64,000 nucleotides of DNA from QHXW01 sp035297145 (GTDB taxonomy: Bacteria; Acidobacteriota; Terriglobia; Bryobacterales; Bryobacteraceae), in contig DATGZN010000011.1 of assembly GCA_035297145.1 (NCBI GenBank), positions 1 to 64,000 on the forward strand, in the 5' to 3' direction. The translations under genes were made by a program, and so were the position numbers. The notes beneath the pieces are model-generated. The model saw only the letters and a program-made list of their open reading frames with translations, had not been told where the DNA came from and made no database searches. Shown piece by piece: positions 42,886 to 51,705 of this stretch (within the stretch, counting starts at the first letter, position 1; each line of letters begins with the position of its first letter).

Positions 42886-45501
42886 ATGTTTTGGAAACGG
42901 CGCCAAAAACGCGAGCAGGACCTGGAGCGGGAGCTACGTTCGCATCTGGAATCGGAGGCCGCGGAACAGCAAGAGAGCGGCTTATCGGGCGACGAAGCCC
43001 GCTACGCCGCCCGGCGCGCCTTTGGTAACACAACCTTGACAAAGGAGGACGTGCGTGAAGTGTGGGGATGGGCATCGCTCGATCGGCTCTGGCAAGACGT
43101 CCGCTTTGCGCTGCATATTCTGAGCAGGAACTACGGGTTCACCGGGGTCGCCGTCCTCTCGCTTGCGCTTGGCATTGGGGCGAATACGGCGATCTTTTCG
43201 GTGATCGATTCCGTCCTCTTTCGTCCCCTGCTCTATAGTGACCCGGAGCGGTTGGTGGACGTGTGGAGGCAAAGTGTCAAAAAGGGAACGATAAAAGACA
43301 CCATCAGCTATCCTGATTTTCTGGATCTGCGCGGCCAGAATACCGTGTTCGCTGACATGGCCGCTTATCGGGAATCGCACGGTACGGTCTTGACCGATAG
43401 CAATCCTGAACGCATCAACGCTGCCGTCGTACCCACCAATCTGTTCCGCCTTCTCGGAGCCGCACCCGAGATGGGGCGTACCTTTCGTGCCGACGAAGAG
43501 GTGGGCGGAAAAGGCCAGGTGACGGTGTTGAGCCATGCACTATGGCAAAATCATTTCCTCGGAGATCCGAGTATCACCGGCCGTTCGATTTCACTGGACG
43601 GCGGCAGTTACACGGTGATCGGCGTGATGCCGCCCGGTTTTGAATTTCCGATCCTCGCTGAACCGGTCCAATTGTGGGTGCCGATTGCGTATGACGGCGA
43701 GATGACCCGTGGAAGGGGCAACAGCGTATACAACGTGATCGCACGCTTAAAGCCCGGGGCAACGCTGGCGCAGGCCGCAGCCCAGATGAATACGATTGCC
43801 GACCGATTGGCACAGCAATACGGGGCGGATGACCAGCCCGGAAACCGAATCCGCTTAGTGATGCACATGTCCGGCCTGGTGGGCGGCGCCAGAGAAGCGC
43901 TGATCCTCCTGTTTGCGGCCGTTGGGATGGTGCTGATGATTGCGTGCATCAACGTCGCCAATCTGATTCTGGTGGGGGCGACACACCGGAGCCGCGAAAT
44001 CGCGATCCGCACGGCATTGGGCGCCAGCCGCGTGCGGCTCGTGCGGCAGTTACTCACCGAGAACCTGATTCTCGCGTTGCTCGCGGCGGGCTTTGGCCTT
44101 GCCCTCGGATATTGGGCGATCCGAGTTCTGGTCGTGATTGGTCCACGGGACATTCCTCGCTTGACCGACGTCAGCTTAAACAGCACGGTCCTCCTCTTCA
44201 CACTTGGTCTTTCGATCATTTGCACTCTGCTGTTCGGCCTTGTGCCGTCTTTGCGGCTTTCGAAGACGGGACTGGGTGAATCCCTCACCGCTCGCGTGCG
44301 CGGAGTGACACCCGGTGCGAGCGCGGGACGGCTGCGCGATGTTCTGGTGACATCCGAGATAGCTCTGTCGCTGGTCATGGTGTTGGCGGCGGGACTGTTG
44401 CTACAGACCCTGTGGCACCTGAAGCGGATAAACCCCGGTTTTGATCCCAGCCATGTTCTCACGTTCGATCTCAGTCTGCCGGACTATACGGGCGCCAAAC
44501 GCATCCGACTCTTCGAGCAGCTCCTTTCGCAAATCCGCACCGTCCCAGGCGTGGCCTCAACCACCCTCACGTTCCCGCTACCCTTTAGCGGAGGTGACAT
44601 TGGCACGTCTTTCGAGATTGAAGGACAGCAACCATCCCGCGAAGGGTTACCGTACGCCAAGTTGTGCACGGCGGATCCTGATTACTTCCGCACGATGCAT
44701 ATTCCTTTTCTTAAAGGGTCTGGTTTTCCTGTGGGCAATGGGATGCCAGCCAAACCCGCGGCCGTGATTAATGAGGCTTTCGCGAAGCGATATTTCCCCG
44801 GCGAGAATCCCCTAGGAAAGCGGTTGAGGCAGGGCGCAGAATCGGGCGGCATACCAGCCGAAATGAGCGAAATTGTGGGTGTGGTTGGCGACCTTAGGTT
44901 ATTCAGCTTGCGAGAGGAAGTTAAGCCGATTGTTATCGTGCCAATGGCACAGTTCCCGATTAACGCGATGAGCATGGTGGTCAGAAGTCAGGCTGATCCA
45001 CGCGCTCTGCTCGGGGAAATCCGTCAGGTTGTCCAGAGTATCGATCGAGGCGTTTTGATTCTTAGAGGAAAGACTCTCGACCGATACCTCGGCTCTATGC
45101 TTGGCCAGCCGCGATTTATCGCGGATCTGCTCGGCATCTTCGCCGGCCTGGCGTTGACCTTGGCCACTGTCGGTTTGTATGGAGCAGTTGCCTATGCGGT
45201 CAGCCAACGCACGCAAGAGATCGGTATTCGCATGGCCTTTGGCGCGACGCCGTCTACTGTGCTCAAACTGATTCTGGGACACGGCCTTCGCCTGATCGCC
45301 GTGGGAATAGCAAGCGGCCTGATCCTCGCGTTGTCACTAGCGCGCCTGATCAGAACTCTCCTGTTTGGCGTTTCGGCAACCGATCCGGCCACGATCATAA
45401 GCGTGTCGGCGCTCTTAAGTGCGGTTGCGGTGCTGGCATGCTACATTCCCGCGCGGAGGGCGATGCGCGTCGATCCGATGGTGGCTTTGCGAGACGAATG
45501 A
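42886..45501 (+). CDS. ADOP permease 3 of 3
   Basis: An 871-residue permease, ATG nine bases after the stop of the second copy. Same architecture: charged prefix (MFWKRRQKREQDLERELRS), VLSLALGIGANTAIFSV, two periplasmic domains, GMVLMIACINVANLI, and end YIPARRAMRVDPMVALRDE. It diverges more from the first two, for example in the first periplasmic domain (DVWRQSVKKGTIKDTISYP), which suggests a different partner or substrate. Probably the last gene of the padR operon; bshA follows after 36 bases. Confidence 0.95.
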   Translation: MFWKRRQKREQDLERELRSHLESEAAEQQESGLSGDEARYAARRAFGNTTLTKEDVREVWGWASLDRLWQDVRFALHILSRNYGFTGVAVLSLALGIGANTAIFSVIDSVLFRPLLYSDPERLVDVWRQSVKKGTIKDTISYPDFLDLRGQNTVFADMAAYRESHGTVLTDSNPERINAAVVPTNLFRLLGAAPEMGRTFRADEEVGGKGQVTVLSHALWQNHFLGDPSITGRSISLDGGSYTVIGVMPPGFEFPILAEPVQLWVPIAYDGEMTRGRGNSVYNVIARLKPGATLAQAAAQMNTIADRLAQQYGADDQPGNRIRLVMHMSGLVGGAREALILLFAAVGMVLMIACINVANLILVGATHRSREIAIRTALGASRVRLVRQLLTENLILALLAAGFGLALGYWAIRVLVVIGPRDIPRLTDVSLNSTVLLFTLGLSIICTLLFGLVPSLRLSKTGLGESLTARVRGVTPGASAGRLRDVLVTSEIALSLVMVLAAGLLLQTLWHLKRINPGFDPSHVLTFDLSLPDYTGAKRIRLFEQLLSQIRTVPGVASTTLTFPLPFSGGDIGTSFEIEGQQPSREGLPYAKLCTADPDYFRTMHIPFLKGSGFPVGNGMPAKPAAVINEAFAKRYFPGENPLGKRLRQGAESGGIPAEMSEIVGVVGDLRLFSLREEVKPIVIVPMAQFPINAMSMVVRSQADPRALLGEIRQVVQSIDRGVLILRGKTLDRYLGSMLGQPRFIADLLGIFAGLALTLATVGLYGAVAYAVSQRTQEIGIRMAFGATPSTVLKLILGHGLRLIAVGIASGLILALSLARLIRTLLFGVSATDPATIISVSALLSAVAVLACYIPARRAMRVDPMVALRDE

Positions 45502-45537
45502 CGGAACGGACCCTCGGCGCGGTGCTACGCTGGCCTT

Positions 45538-46677
45538 GTGAAGATCGGCATCACCTGTTATCCCACCTATGGCGGCAGCGGTATTGTCGCTACGGAACTG
45601 GGCCTGGAACTGGCTAATCGCGGGCACGACGTACATTTCATCACGTACGCCAACCCGATTCGCCTCGATCCGGGGATTCCGCGCATTCACTATCACGAGG
45701 TGGAAGTCTCCAATTACCCCCTGTTCCAGTATCCGCCGTACTGCCTGGCACTGGCCTCGCGCATGGCCGAAGTCGCCGAGTGCTATTCGCTCGATCTGCT
45801 CCACGTCCATTACGCCATTCCGCATTCCATTTCGGCGCTGCTGGCACAACAGATGCTGGCGCCGTCGCGGAGACTTCCGTTCATCACGACCTTGCACGGT
45901 ACCGATATCACACTCGTCGGTACGGATCGCTCGTATTTCCCCATCACTAAGTTTTCCATCGAGCAGTCGAACGGCGTCACCTCCATCAGCGAGTTCATCC
46001 GCCAGCGAACCGCGGAAGTTTTCGGTGTCGAAGGCGTACGCGTCATTCCCAATTTCGTCAACATCGAAACCTACAAGCCGGACGCGGAAAAGACAGGAGC
46101 GAGGCGGCTGGCTCCGAACGGAGAAAAGCTGCTCATTCATCTGTCAAACTTCCGTCCGGTGAAGCGCGTGCTCGATTGCATCCACATTCTGGCGCGCGTG
46201 CTGCGGTCGGCGCCGGCGCATCTGCTGATGGTTGGCGATGGGCCGGATCGCGGGCCCGCCGAGGTTTTGGCGCGCGAGTTGGGCGTCCAGGATCACGTCA
46301 GCTTCCTGGGCAAACAGGACCATGTGGAGCGGCTGATCCCACTGGCGCATGTTCTTCTGATGCCGAGCGAGGTGGAGGCGTTCGGCCTGGCGGCGCTCGA
46401 AGCCATGGCCTGCGGCGTTCCTCCGATCGGCACCAGCGCCGGCGGCGTGGGGGAGCTGATCACAAATGGTGTTGACGGGTTCCTGGAAGGAGTCGGCAAC
46501 GTGGACGCACAGGCCGCCCGCGCGATTCAGTTGTTGACCGACGAGCGCCTCCACCGGCGCATCTCGACCGCCGCCCGCCAGACTGCCATCAGCCGCTTCT
46601 CCACCGATAGCATTATTCCGCTCTATGAGCGCTATTACGAACAGATTTGCGGGGTAAGCTTAACTACGAGTCCGTAA
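45538..46677 (+). CDS. bshA: N-acetyl-alpha-D-glucosaminyl L-malate synthase
   Basis: A 379-residue GT4 glycosyltransferase, GTG start. BshA joins GlcNAc from UDP-GlcNAc to L-malate, the first step of bacillithiol synthesis. Diagnostic segments: KIGITCYPTYGGSGIVATELG, then HFITYANPIRL (quoted in parts), LHVHYAIPHSISALLA, TTLHGTDITLVG, SNFRPVKRV, and EVEAFGLAALEAMACGVP. Length and motifs match BshA fully. The deacetylase bshB and ligase bshC are not in the window. It may be co-transcribed with the permease upstream only by read-through. Confidence 0.95.
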   Translation: MKIGITCYPTYGGSGIVATELGLELANRGHDVHFITYANPIRLDPGIPRIHYHEVEVSNYPLFQYPPYCLALASRMAEVAECYSLDLLHVHYAIPHSISALLAQQMLAPSRRLPFITTLHGTDITLVGTDRSYFPITKFSIEQSNGVTSISEFIRQRTAEVFGVEGVRVIPNFVNIETYKPDAEKTGARRLAPNGEKLLIHLSNFRPVKRVLDCIHILARVLRSAPAHLLMVGDGPDRGPAEVLARELGVQDHVSFLGKQDHVERLIPLAHVLLMPSEVEAFGLAALEAMACGVPPIGTSAGGVGELITNGVDGFLEGVGNVDAQAARAIQLLTDERLHRRISTAARQTAISRFSTDSIIPLYERYYEQICGVSLTTSP

Positions 46678-46822
46678 AGCTAGGCACATCCACTCACCAC
46701 GGCCCCTCCGGAAACGAGATACAATAGTCCGGTTAAGAGAAGTAACGCGGAGTCGCAGACGGCGCGGGTTCAGGCCGTGAAGCACGAAAGCGAACCGCAC
46801 TGGTCGAACCGTTTGGACATGG

Positions 46823-48433
46823 ATGATGCTACCCGCTGCCATCTTGCTGGCTGCTCCCGGCCTTACCAGCCGGCTGGCCCGGAGCCTGCTCAATAATCCG
46901 TTCGCCGGCATCCATCAGTTGAGCTGGTTCGACTGGTCGCTCCTTATCCCCTATTTTGGCGTTCTCGCCATTCTCTCCGTCTATGGGCTACATCGCTACG
47001 ACGTAATCCGAACCTACTTCAAATACCGCAAGAACGCGACCAAGGAGCCCACGACGCGCTTCGCCGAGCTCCCGCGGGTCACCATTCAGTTGCCAATCTA
47101 CAACGAGCGGTATGTCATCGAGCGGCTCATCGACGAAACGACCAAGATCGAGTATCCGAAGGAACTGCTGCAGATTCAGGTGCTGGACGATTCGACTGAC
47201 GACACCCACCCGTACGCGGAAGCGTTGTGCCAGCGCTACCGCATGCTTGGGTTTCCCATCGAATACCATCACCGCAGCGACCGGCAGGGGTTCAAGGCTG
47301 GAGCGCTGGCGGAGGGCCTCAGGACGGCAACGGGCGAATTTGTAGCCATCTTCGACGCCGACTTTATTCCGCCCGCAGATTTTCTGACTAAGACGATTCA
47401 GCATTTCGCCGATCCGGCTGTCGGGGTGGTGCAGACGCGCTGGAGCTATCTGAATCGCGACTACAACTTCCTCACGGAAGTGGAGGCCATGCTGCTCGAT
47501 GGGCATTTTATCCTCGAGCATGGAGCGCGCTCGACAGCCGGCTACTTCTTCAATTTCAACGGCACGGCGGGCATTCTGCGGCGGCGGATGATCGACGATG
47601 CCGGCGGCTGGCAGTCCGATACGCTGACCGAGGATTCTGACCTCAGCTATCGCGCGCAGCTCAAAGGCTGGCGATTTGTATATTTGCCGGGCCTCGAGTG
47701 CGCGTCGGAGCTTCCCGTTGAGATGCACGGCTTTCAGGTGCAGCAATCGCGATGGGCGAAGGGTCTTACACAGGTGGCGAAGAAGATCCTGCCGCAAGTC
47801 TGCCGCGCCGATCTACCCTGGCGCGTCAAGCTGGAGGCATTTCTCCACCTCACACCTAACATTTCCTATCCGCTGATGCTGGTGATGTCGGCGCTCATGT
47901 TGCCGGTCATGATCGTGCGTTTCTACATGGGCATATTCCAGATGGTGTTTATTGACCTGCCTCTGATCATCGCGTCGTTCTGGTCGATCTCAGCGTTTTA
48001 CATCATTGCTCATCGGGAGCTGTTTCCGAAACATTGGAAGCGCTCGGTATTTCTGCTGCCCATGCTGATGGCCGTAGGGGTCGGGCTGACCGTCATCAAC
48101 ACGCGTGCGGTGATCGAGGCGCTCGCGGGCATTCGCTCTGCGTTCGTGCGCACGCCAAAGTATGCCATTGAGGGTGCGCCTATGAACCTGGAGCACAAGA
48201 AGTACCGGCGCAAGAGCGGCTGGCTGCCGTACATCGAGATTGCAGCCGGTTCGTACTTTCTGTACATGATCTTTTTCGCCATCGATACCTACAACTACTT
48301 CGCCATTCCCTTCCTGGCGCTGTTTGTGGCCGGTTACTATTGGGCAGCCTTCGCGACGCTGTATCAGGAGCACCAGGGAAGACTCCGCTGGTTGCGAGAG
48401 CGCCGGGCGTTCGAGTTGGAAACCGCGCGGTAA
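46823..48433 (+). CDS. Family 2 membrane glycosyltransferase, cellulose synthase-like
   Basis: A 536-residue inner-membrane protein. One or two N-terminal helices (SLLIPYFGVLAILSVYGLH), then a GT2 domain: TIQLPIYNERYVIERLI, VLDDSTDDT (DDS), FVAIFDADFIPP (DAD), TLTEDSDLSYRAQLKGW (TED), and QQSRWAKG (QxxRW). Four or more helices follow, so this is a processive polysaccharide or glycolipid synthase, similar to glucomannan/mannan synthase-like enzymes. UDP- or GDP-sugar use cannot be told. No cyclic-di-GMP PilZ domain seen. The threonine dehydratase-like gene begins 14 bases later. Confidence 0.92.
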   Translation: MMLPAAILLAAPGLTSRLARSLLNNPFAGIHQLSWFDWSLLIPYFGVLAILSVYGLHRYDVIRTYFKYRKNATKEPTTRFAELPRVTIQLPIYNERYVIERLIDETTKIEYPKELLQIQVLDDSTDDTHPYAEALCQRYRMLGFPIEYHHRSDRQGFKAGALAEGLRTATGEFVAIFDADFIPPADFLTKTIQHFADPAVGVVQTRWSYLNRDYNFLTEVEAMLLDGHFILEHGARSTAGYFFNFNGTAGILRRRMIDDAGGWQSDTLTEDSDLSYRAQLKGWRFVYLPGLECASELPVEMHGFQVQQSRWAKGLTQVAKKILPQVCRADLPWRVKLEAFLHLTPNISYPLMLVMSALMLPVMIVRFYMGIFQMVFIDLPLIIASFWSISAFYIIAHRELFPKHWKRSVFLLPMLMAVGVGLTVINTRAVIEALAGIRSAFVRTPKYAIEGAPMNLEHKKYRRKSGWLPYIEIAAGSYFLYMIFFAIDTYNYFAIPFLALFVAGYYWAAFATLYQEHQGRLRWLRERRAFELETAR

Positions 48434-48446
48434 GCCAGATCCGCAT

Positions 48447-49400
48447 ATGCAGCCAGAAATTTCTCCCGTCATGGTGCGCGAGGCCAGCCTGCGCATCCGG
48501 CCGCTGGCGCGGCACACGCCGGTCTTCTCCTCAACCAGCGTTAACGAGGTCGCGGGTCTGGATGTCCACTTCAAATGTGAGAACCTGCAGCGCGGCGGCT
48601 CGTTCAAGATCCGCGGCGCCAGCAATCTGATCCTTTCCCTCCCGGACCAGGACCTTCCCCGTGGCGTTGTGGCGTACTCTTCCGGAAATCACGCTCAGGC
48701 AGTAGCTATCGCCGCGCAGCACGTGGGGGCACCGGCCACCATCGTGATGCCCGCTGATGCTCCGCGCACGAAGATGGAACCGACGCGCAATCAGGGCGCG
48801 CGTATCGTGACCTACGACCGGAAGAGCGAGAGCCGCGAAGCTATCGCCGAGCAGATCCTGAAAGACACCGGCGCAACGCTCATTCCGCCGTTCGATCACC
48901 CCATGATCATGGCAGGCCAGGGAACCGCAGCGCTGGAGCTGCTGGAAGTGGTTCCGCATCTCGATGCTCTGATCGCCCCGATCGGCGGCGGCGGGCTGCT
49001 GTCAGGTTGTGCCACCATCGCCAAGGCGCTCAACCCCGACATTCGCATTTTTGGCGCTGAGCCTGAGTTATCGAATGACACCTACCTCTCGCTGAAGGCC
49101 GGCCGTCGCGTCTCCATCCAGCCTAACGAAACGATCGCCGACGGTCTCCGTTCGCCACAACCAGGCGCTCTGACGTTTCCTGTTTTGCAGCGTTATGTCG
49201 AGCAAGTCGTGCTGGTCAGCGACGATCAACTGCGCGATGCGGTGAAGTTTCTGCTGATGCGCATGAAGCTTCTGGTCGAACCGAGCGGCGTGATCGCGGC
49301 GGCCGCGGTGCTCTACCACAAGCTGCCCAAGGGGATCCGGTCCATCGGCGTGATTCTGTCCGGCGGCAACCTCGATTTCGAACATCTCGCTACATACTGA
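48447..49400 (+). CDS. Threonine dehydratase/serine racemase-like PLP enzyme
   Basis: A 317-residue fold-type II PLP enzyme. GGSFKIRGASN holds the Schiff-base Lys; SSGNHAQAVAIAA is the PLP-phosphate/substrate loop; IGGGGLLSG is the glycine-rich phosphate-binding loop; EPSGVIAAAA and ILSGGN complete the site. No ACT regulatory domain follows, so it is the short catabolic type or serine racemase. It removes ammonia from Thr or Ser, or racemises Ser; which cannot be told. Start at 48447 because upstream frame overlaps the glycosyltransferase. Spacing suggests co-transcription with the glycosyltransferase. Confidence 0.92.
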   Translation: MQPEISPVMVREASLRIRPLARHTPVFSSTSVNEVAGLDVHFKCENLQRGGSFKIRGASNLILSLPDQDLPRGVVAYSSGNHAQAVAIAAQHVGAPATIVMPADAPRTKMEPTRNQGARIVTYDRKSESREAIAEQILKDTGATLIPPFDHPMIMAGQGTAALELLEVVPHLDALIAPIGGGGLLSGCATIAKALNPDIRIFGAEPELSNDTYLSLKAGRRVSIQPNETIADGLRSPQPGALTFPVLQRYVEQVVLVSDDQLRDAVKFLLMRMKLLVEPSGVIAAAAVLYHKLPKGIRSIGVILSGGNLDFEHLATY

Positions 49401-49415
49401 ATACTCGCCGGTCCA

Positions 49416-50459
49416 CTAGGCGCTGGTTGCCTGGATGCGTGTTGCCGCGGGAGCGGGCGCATGCGCCGAGCGCTCTCCTATCAGCTCGTACCAATTGAGG
49501 AATGGCAGGTCGGACGGCGCGCAGGCCTCGGCGTACACGTCGCGGCACAGTTCGCGAAATGCCGGATATCGTTGCCTGATCCACTCCGGCGCCAGATCTT
49601 TCAGGCGATTTTCCGCAATCGAGCCCAGCCCGAACCGCCGCGCAAATCCATATCCCAGCGGTGCCACGTTGCCGTCGGCTTCCACCACGAGGGGCGTCAG
49701 CATGTCGGCCAACTGCGCGCTTTCCGGCCCTACATCATCGGCGTAGAAGCGGGCTGGAAATCGCTTCACCAGGTCGCGGTGAAAAATATCGAGTTGCACA
49801 AACAGCCGGTCGCCGTACATCTGGCGCAGGCGTTCCGCCACCAGATACGCAAACGCCGACTCCATCTCGTCCGGGCGCGAACCGACGAGCAACTGGCTCG
49901 CCCGGCCGACCTCCTCGAGTGGATGAATCTGCAGCAAGCGCGCGCCCTGCTCCACCGCGAACCGGGCAGCCCAGTCGATCTCGTTGACGTTGAACTGCGT
50001 CAACGTAAAGATGAAACCAAACGTGATGCCACTCAGGCGTACGCGTTCCAGATTGGCCTGCATGCGCTCGAACGCCTCGTCCGACGCGCGCATGCGGTTG
50101 TGCGATTCCGGAACGCCATCGAGGCTGATCGCCAGCACGTCGGTACACCCGGTGAGCATGGCCATCCGCTTCCGGTCGAGCAGCATGCCGTTGGAAGTAA
50201 CCGTGGTTCTGAAGCCGAGTTCCTTCGCGTGCATCAGGAGCTGGCCCAGATCCTCGTAAAGAACCGGCTCACCACCGGAAAAACTCGCCACTTTGTAGCC
50301 GAGTGCAGCCGCATCCTCAAGGACGTCCTCGAGGATTTGGGGGCTCAGTTGATCGCGTTCCTCCGGGGCGGAGAAGGAGTAGCAATGGAGGCAGCGCAGA
50401 TTGCACCGCCTGGTGGGATGGATTTGGATAATCGGCTGTCCGCAACAGGCTGCTTCCAT
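49416..50459 (-). CDS. Radical SAM enzyme
   Basis: A 347-residue protein with the cluster motif CNLRCLHC at residues 19-26, then FSGGEPVLYED for SAM binding, TVTSNGMLLD and ISLDGVPESHN, all typical of the SPASM/twitch-like group that modifies peptides or proteins. The C-terminal part has only two nearby Cys (ELCRDVYAEACAPSD), so a full SPASM with several clusters is not obvious. It is downstream of a 112-residue gene with 29 bases between, which fits a maturase plus its substrate. Substrate and reaction unknown. Confidence 0.9.
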   Translation of the reverse strand: MEAACCGQPIIQIHPTRRCNLRCLHCYSFSAPEERDQLSPQILEDVLEDAAALGYKVASFSGGEPVLYEDLGQLLMHAKELGFRTTVTSNGMLLDRKRMAMLTGCTDVLAISLDGVPESHNRMRASDEAFERMQANLERVRLSGITFGFIFTLTQFNVNEIDWAARFAVEQGARLLQIHPLEEVGRASQLLVGSRPDEMESAFAYLVAERLRQMYGDRLFVQLDIFHRDLVKRFPARFYADDVGPESAQLADMLTPLVVEADGNVAPLGYGFARRFGLGSIAENRLKDLAPEWIRQRYPAFRELCRDVYAEACAPSDLPFLNWYELIGERSAHAPAPAATRIQATSA

Positions 50460-50488
50460 TGCCGTCCTTTGCCGTGCTTCAGTTTCCG

Positions 50489-50827
50489 CTATTCGGCGGG
50501 GCCGGAGTTGGTGATCGTTACGTTCGCAATCTCTGGAATGGGGATGCCATTAATCAAGATGCGCAGGCCGATCGTGCTGTCGTTAAGGCCCACGAAATGG
50601 TTCACCACTGTGGCTAAGTTCGCGGTGCTTACCTGTAAAGTGGTTTCCCATTCCAGATAAGCGGGCGGTGTGCCGCGAATCAGCCAGTTCAGTACTTTGT
50701 AGTCCACGGGGAGCGCGATTGCCTTCCTGATTTCTTCGATCGAAGGCGCATCCTGGTTCTTAGACAATCCCTCCAGTAACTTCTGCGATCCGCGGAGTTG
50801 ACGTTGTGCGGCTTGGGAAGTTCCCAT
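50489..50827 (-). CDS. Small unknown protein paired with radical SAM enzyme
   Basis: A 112-residue soluble protein. AAGGAGGACAG lies just before ATG at 50827, so the longer frame to 51025 is rejected. N-terminus is charged and helical (AAQRQLRGSQKLLEGL), followed by IEEIRKAIALPVDYKVLNW, the segment RGTPPAYLEWETTLQ and a C-terminal GLRILINGIPIPEI. It has no Cys. It sits immediately upstream of the radical SAM gene in the same operon. It may be a substrate, a precursor with leader-like N-terminus, or a regulator. I do not recognise the family. Confidence 0.75.
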   Translation of the reverse strand: MGTSQAAQRQLRGSQKLLEGLSKNQDAPSIEEIRKAIALPVDYKVLNWLIRGTPPAYLEWETTLQVSTANLATVVNHFVGLNDSTIGLRILINGIPIPEIANVTITNSGPAE

Positions 50828-51037
50828 TCTGTCCTCCTTGAGCCAAAAGGCTCCAATCTGCCAGGGTTCCAGTATGGATGGTTTCGCACGGCTGTCAAGG
50901 CAATCCACTAGTCTTTTGCGTGTAATTGTGCGGATATTCACCAATAACTGCGAATTTAGCGGGCGATTAATCGCGACAGCCAGGCTCGATCTCACCCCAT
51001 TCCGCTCGGCCCAGGATTGTGGCATAATTCTTCCGCT

Positions 51038-51472
51038 ATGAAAAGCTACTGGTTCCTGCTGGCGTTCGCGTCCGCTCTATTGCAGGGCCAAGACCAGCCG
51101 GGTGTTTTGCTCCCGAAACCCGACACGGACCGGCCCCAGGCGCTCAAAGAGAAACCGTTTGACTGGTCACTGATACAATCTCAACCAAACGGCGTCTTGA
51201 ATCTGGAAACCCAACCGAACTGGACCCAGGCGCTGAGGCAGAAACGGTTCGACTGGCAATTGACGAACACTCAACCACCTACCGTCCTCAATCCGGAAAC
51301 ACAACCCCGTGTCTCCACTTGCGTCGTTCCTCTGCTGGTGGTACCGGTCAATCCGAATACGGACCCCAAGATGCTGATCAATCCGCCTAGGTCCAAATCC
51401 GAAAGCGCTGGAATCGTCAAGCATTTGGCCCGTTGTCGGCGTTCTTCTCCTACCCAAAACCTACTCAATTAG
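51038..51472 (+). CDS. Small secreted protein with tandem repeats
   Basis: A 144-residue protein with signal peptide (MKSYWFLLAFASALLQGQ). Two imperfect repeats follow: QALKEKPFDWSLIQSQPNG and QALRQKRFDWQLTNTQPPT, each leading into VLN.ETQP. The remaining C-terminal part is Pro/Asn/Ser-rich and ends in a basic stretch (HLARCRR). No enzyme motif. It diverges from the operon at 50827. Function unknown; repeats suggest a binding or surface role. The interval 51473-51705 holds no supported gene. Confidence 0.65.
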   Translation: MKSYWFLLAFASALLQGQDQPGVLLPKPDTDRPQALKEKPFDWSLIQSQPNGVLNLETQPNWTQALRQKRFDWQLTNTQPPTVLNPETQPRVSTCVVPLLVVPVNPNTDPKMLINPPRSKSESAGIVKHLARCRRSSPTQNLLN

Positions 51473-51705
51473 CCCGTCTTGTCGGGAATCGAGCCCCCGA
51501 CGAAAGCCCGGTTCTATGATCAAACCGCTGTTCGCAACGCAGTGATCGAGTTTGAGGAGGTACGGAAGCAGAACCGTGAGCGACATCGTTCGCGAATCGC
51601 GCACGCCGACAGGATTTCAGATCTCTGAGTTGACGACGTGCTGGTAGTGTCAGTTGCCATGCAAGAACGTGCCAGTCTCGTGAGGGTCGATTTATTGGCT
51701 CGGTG

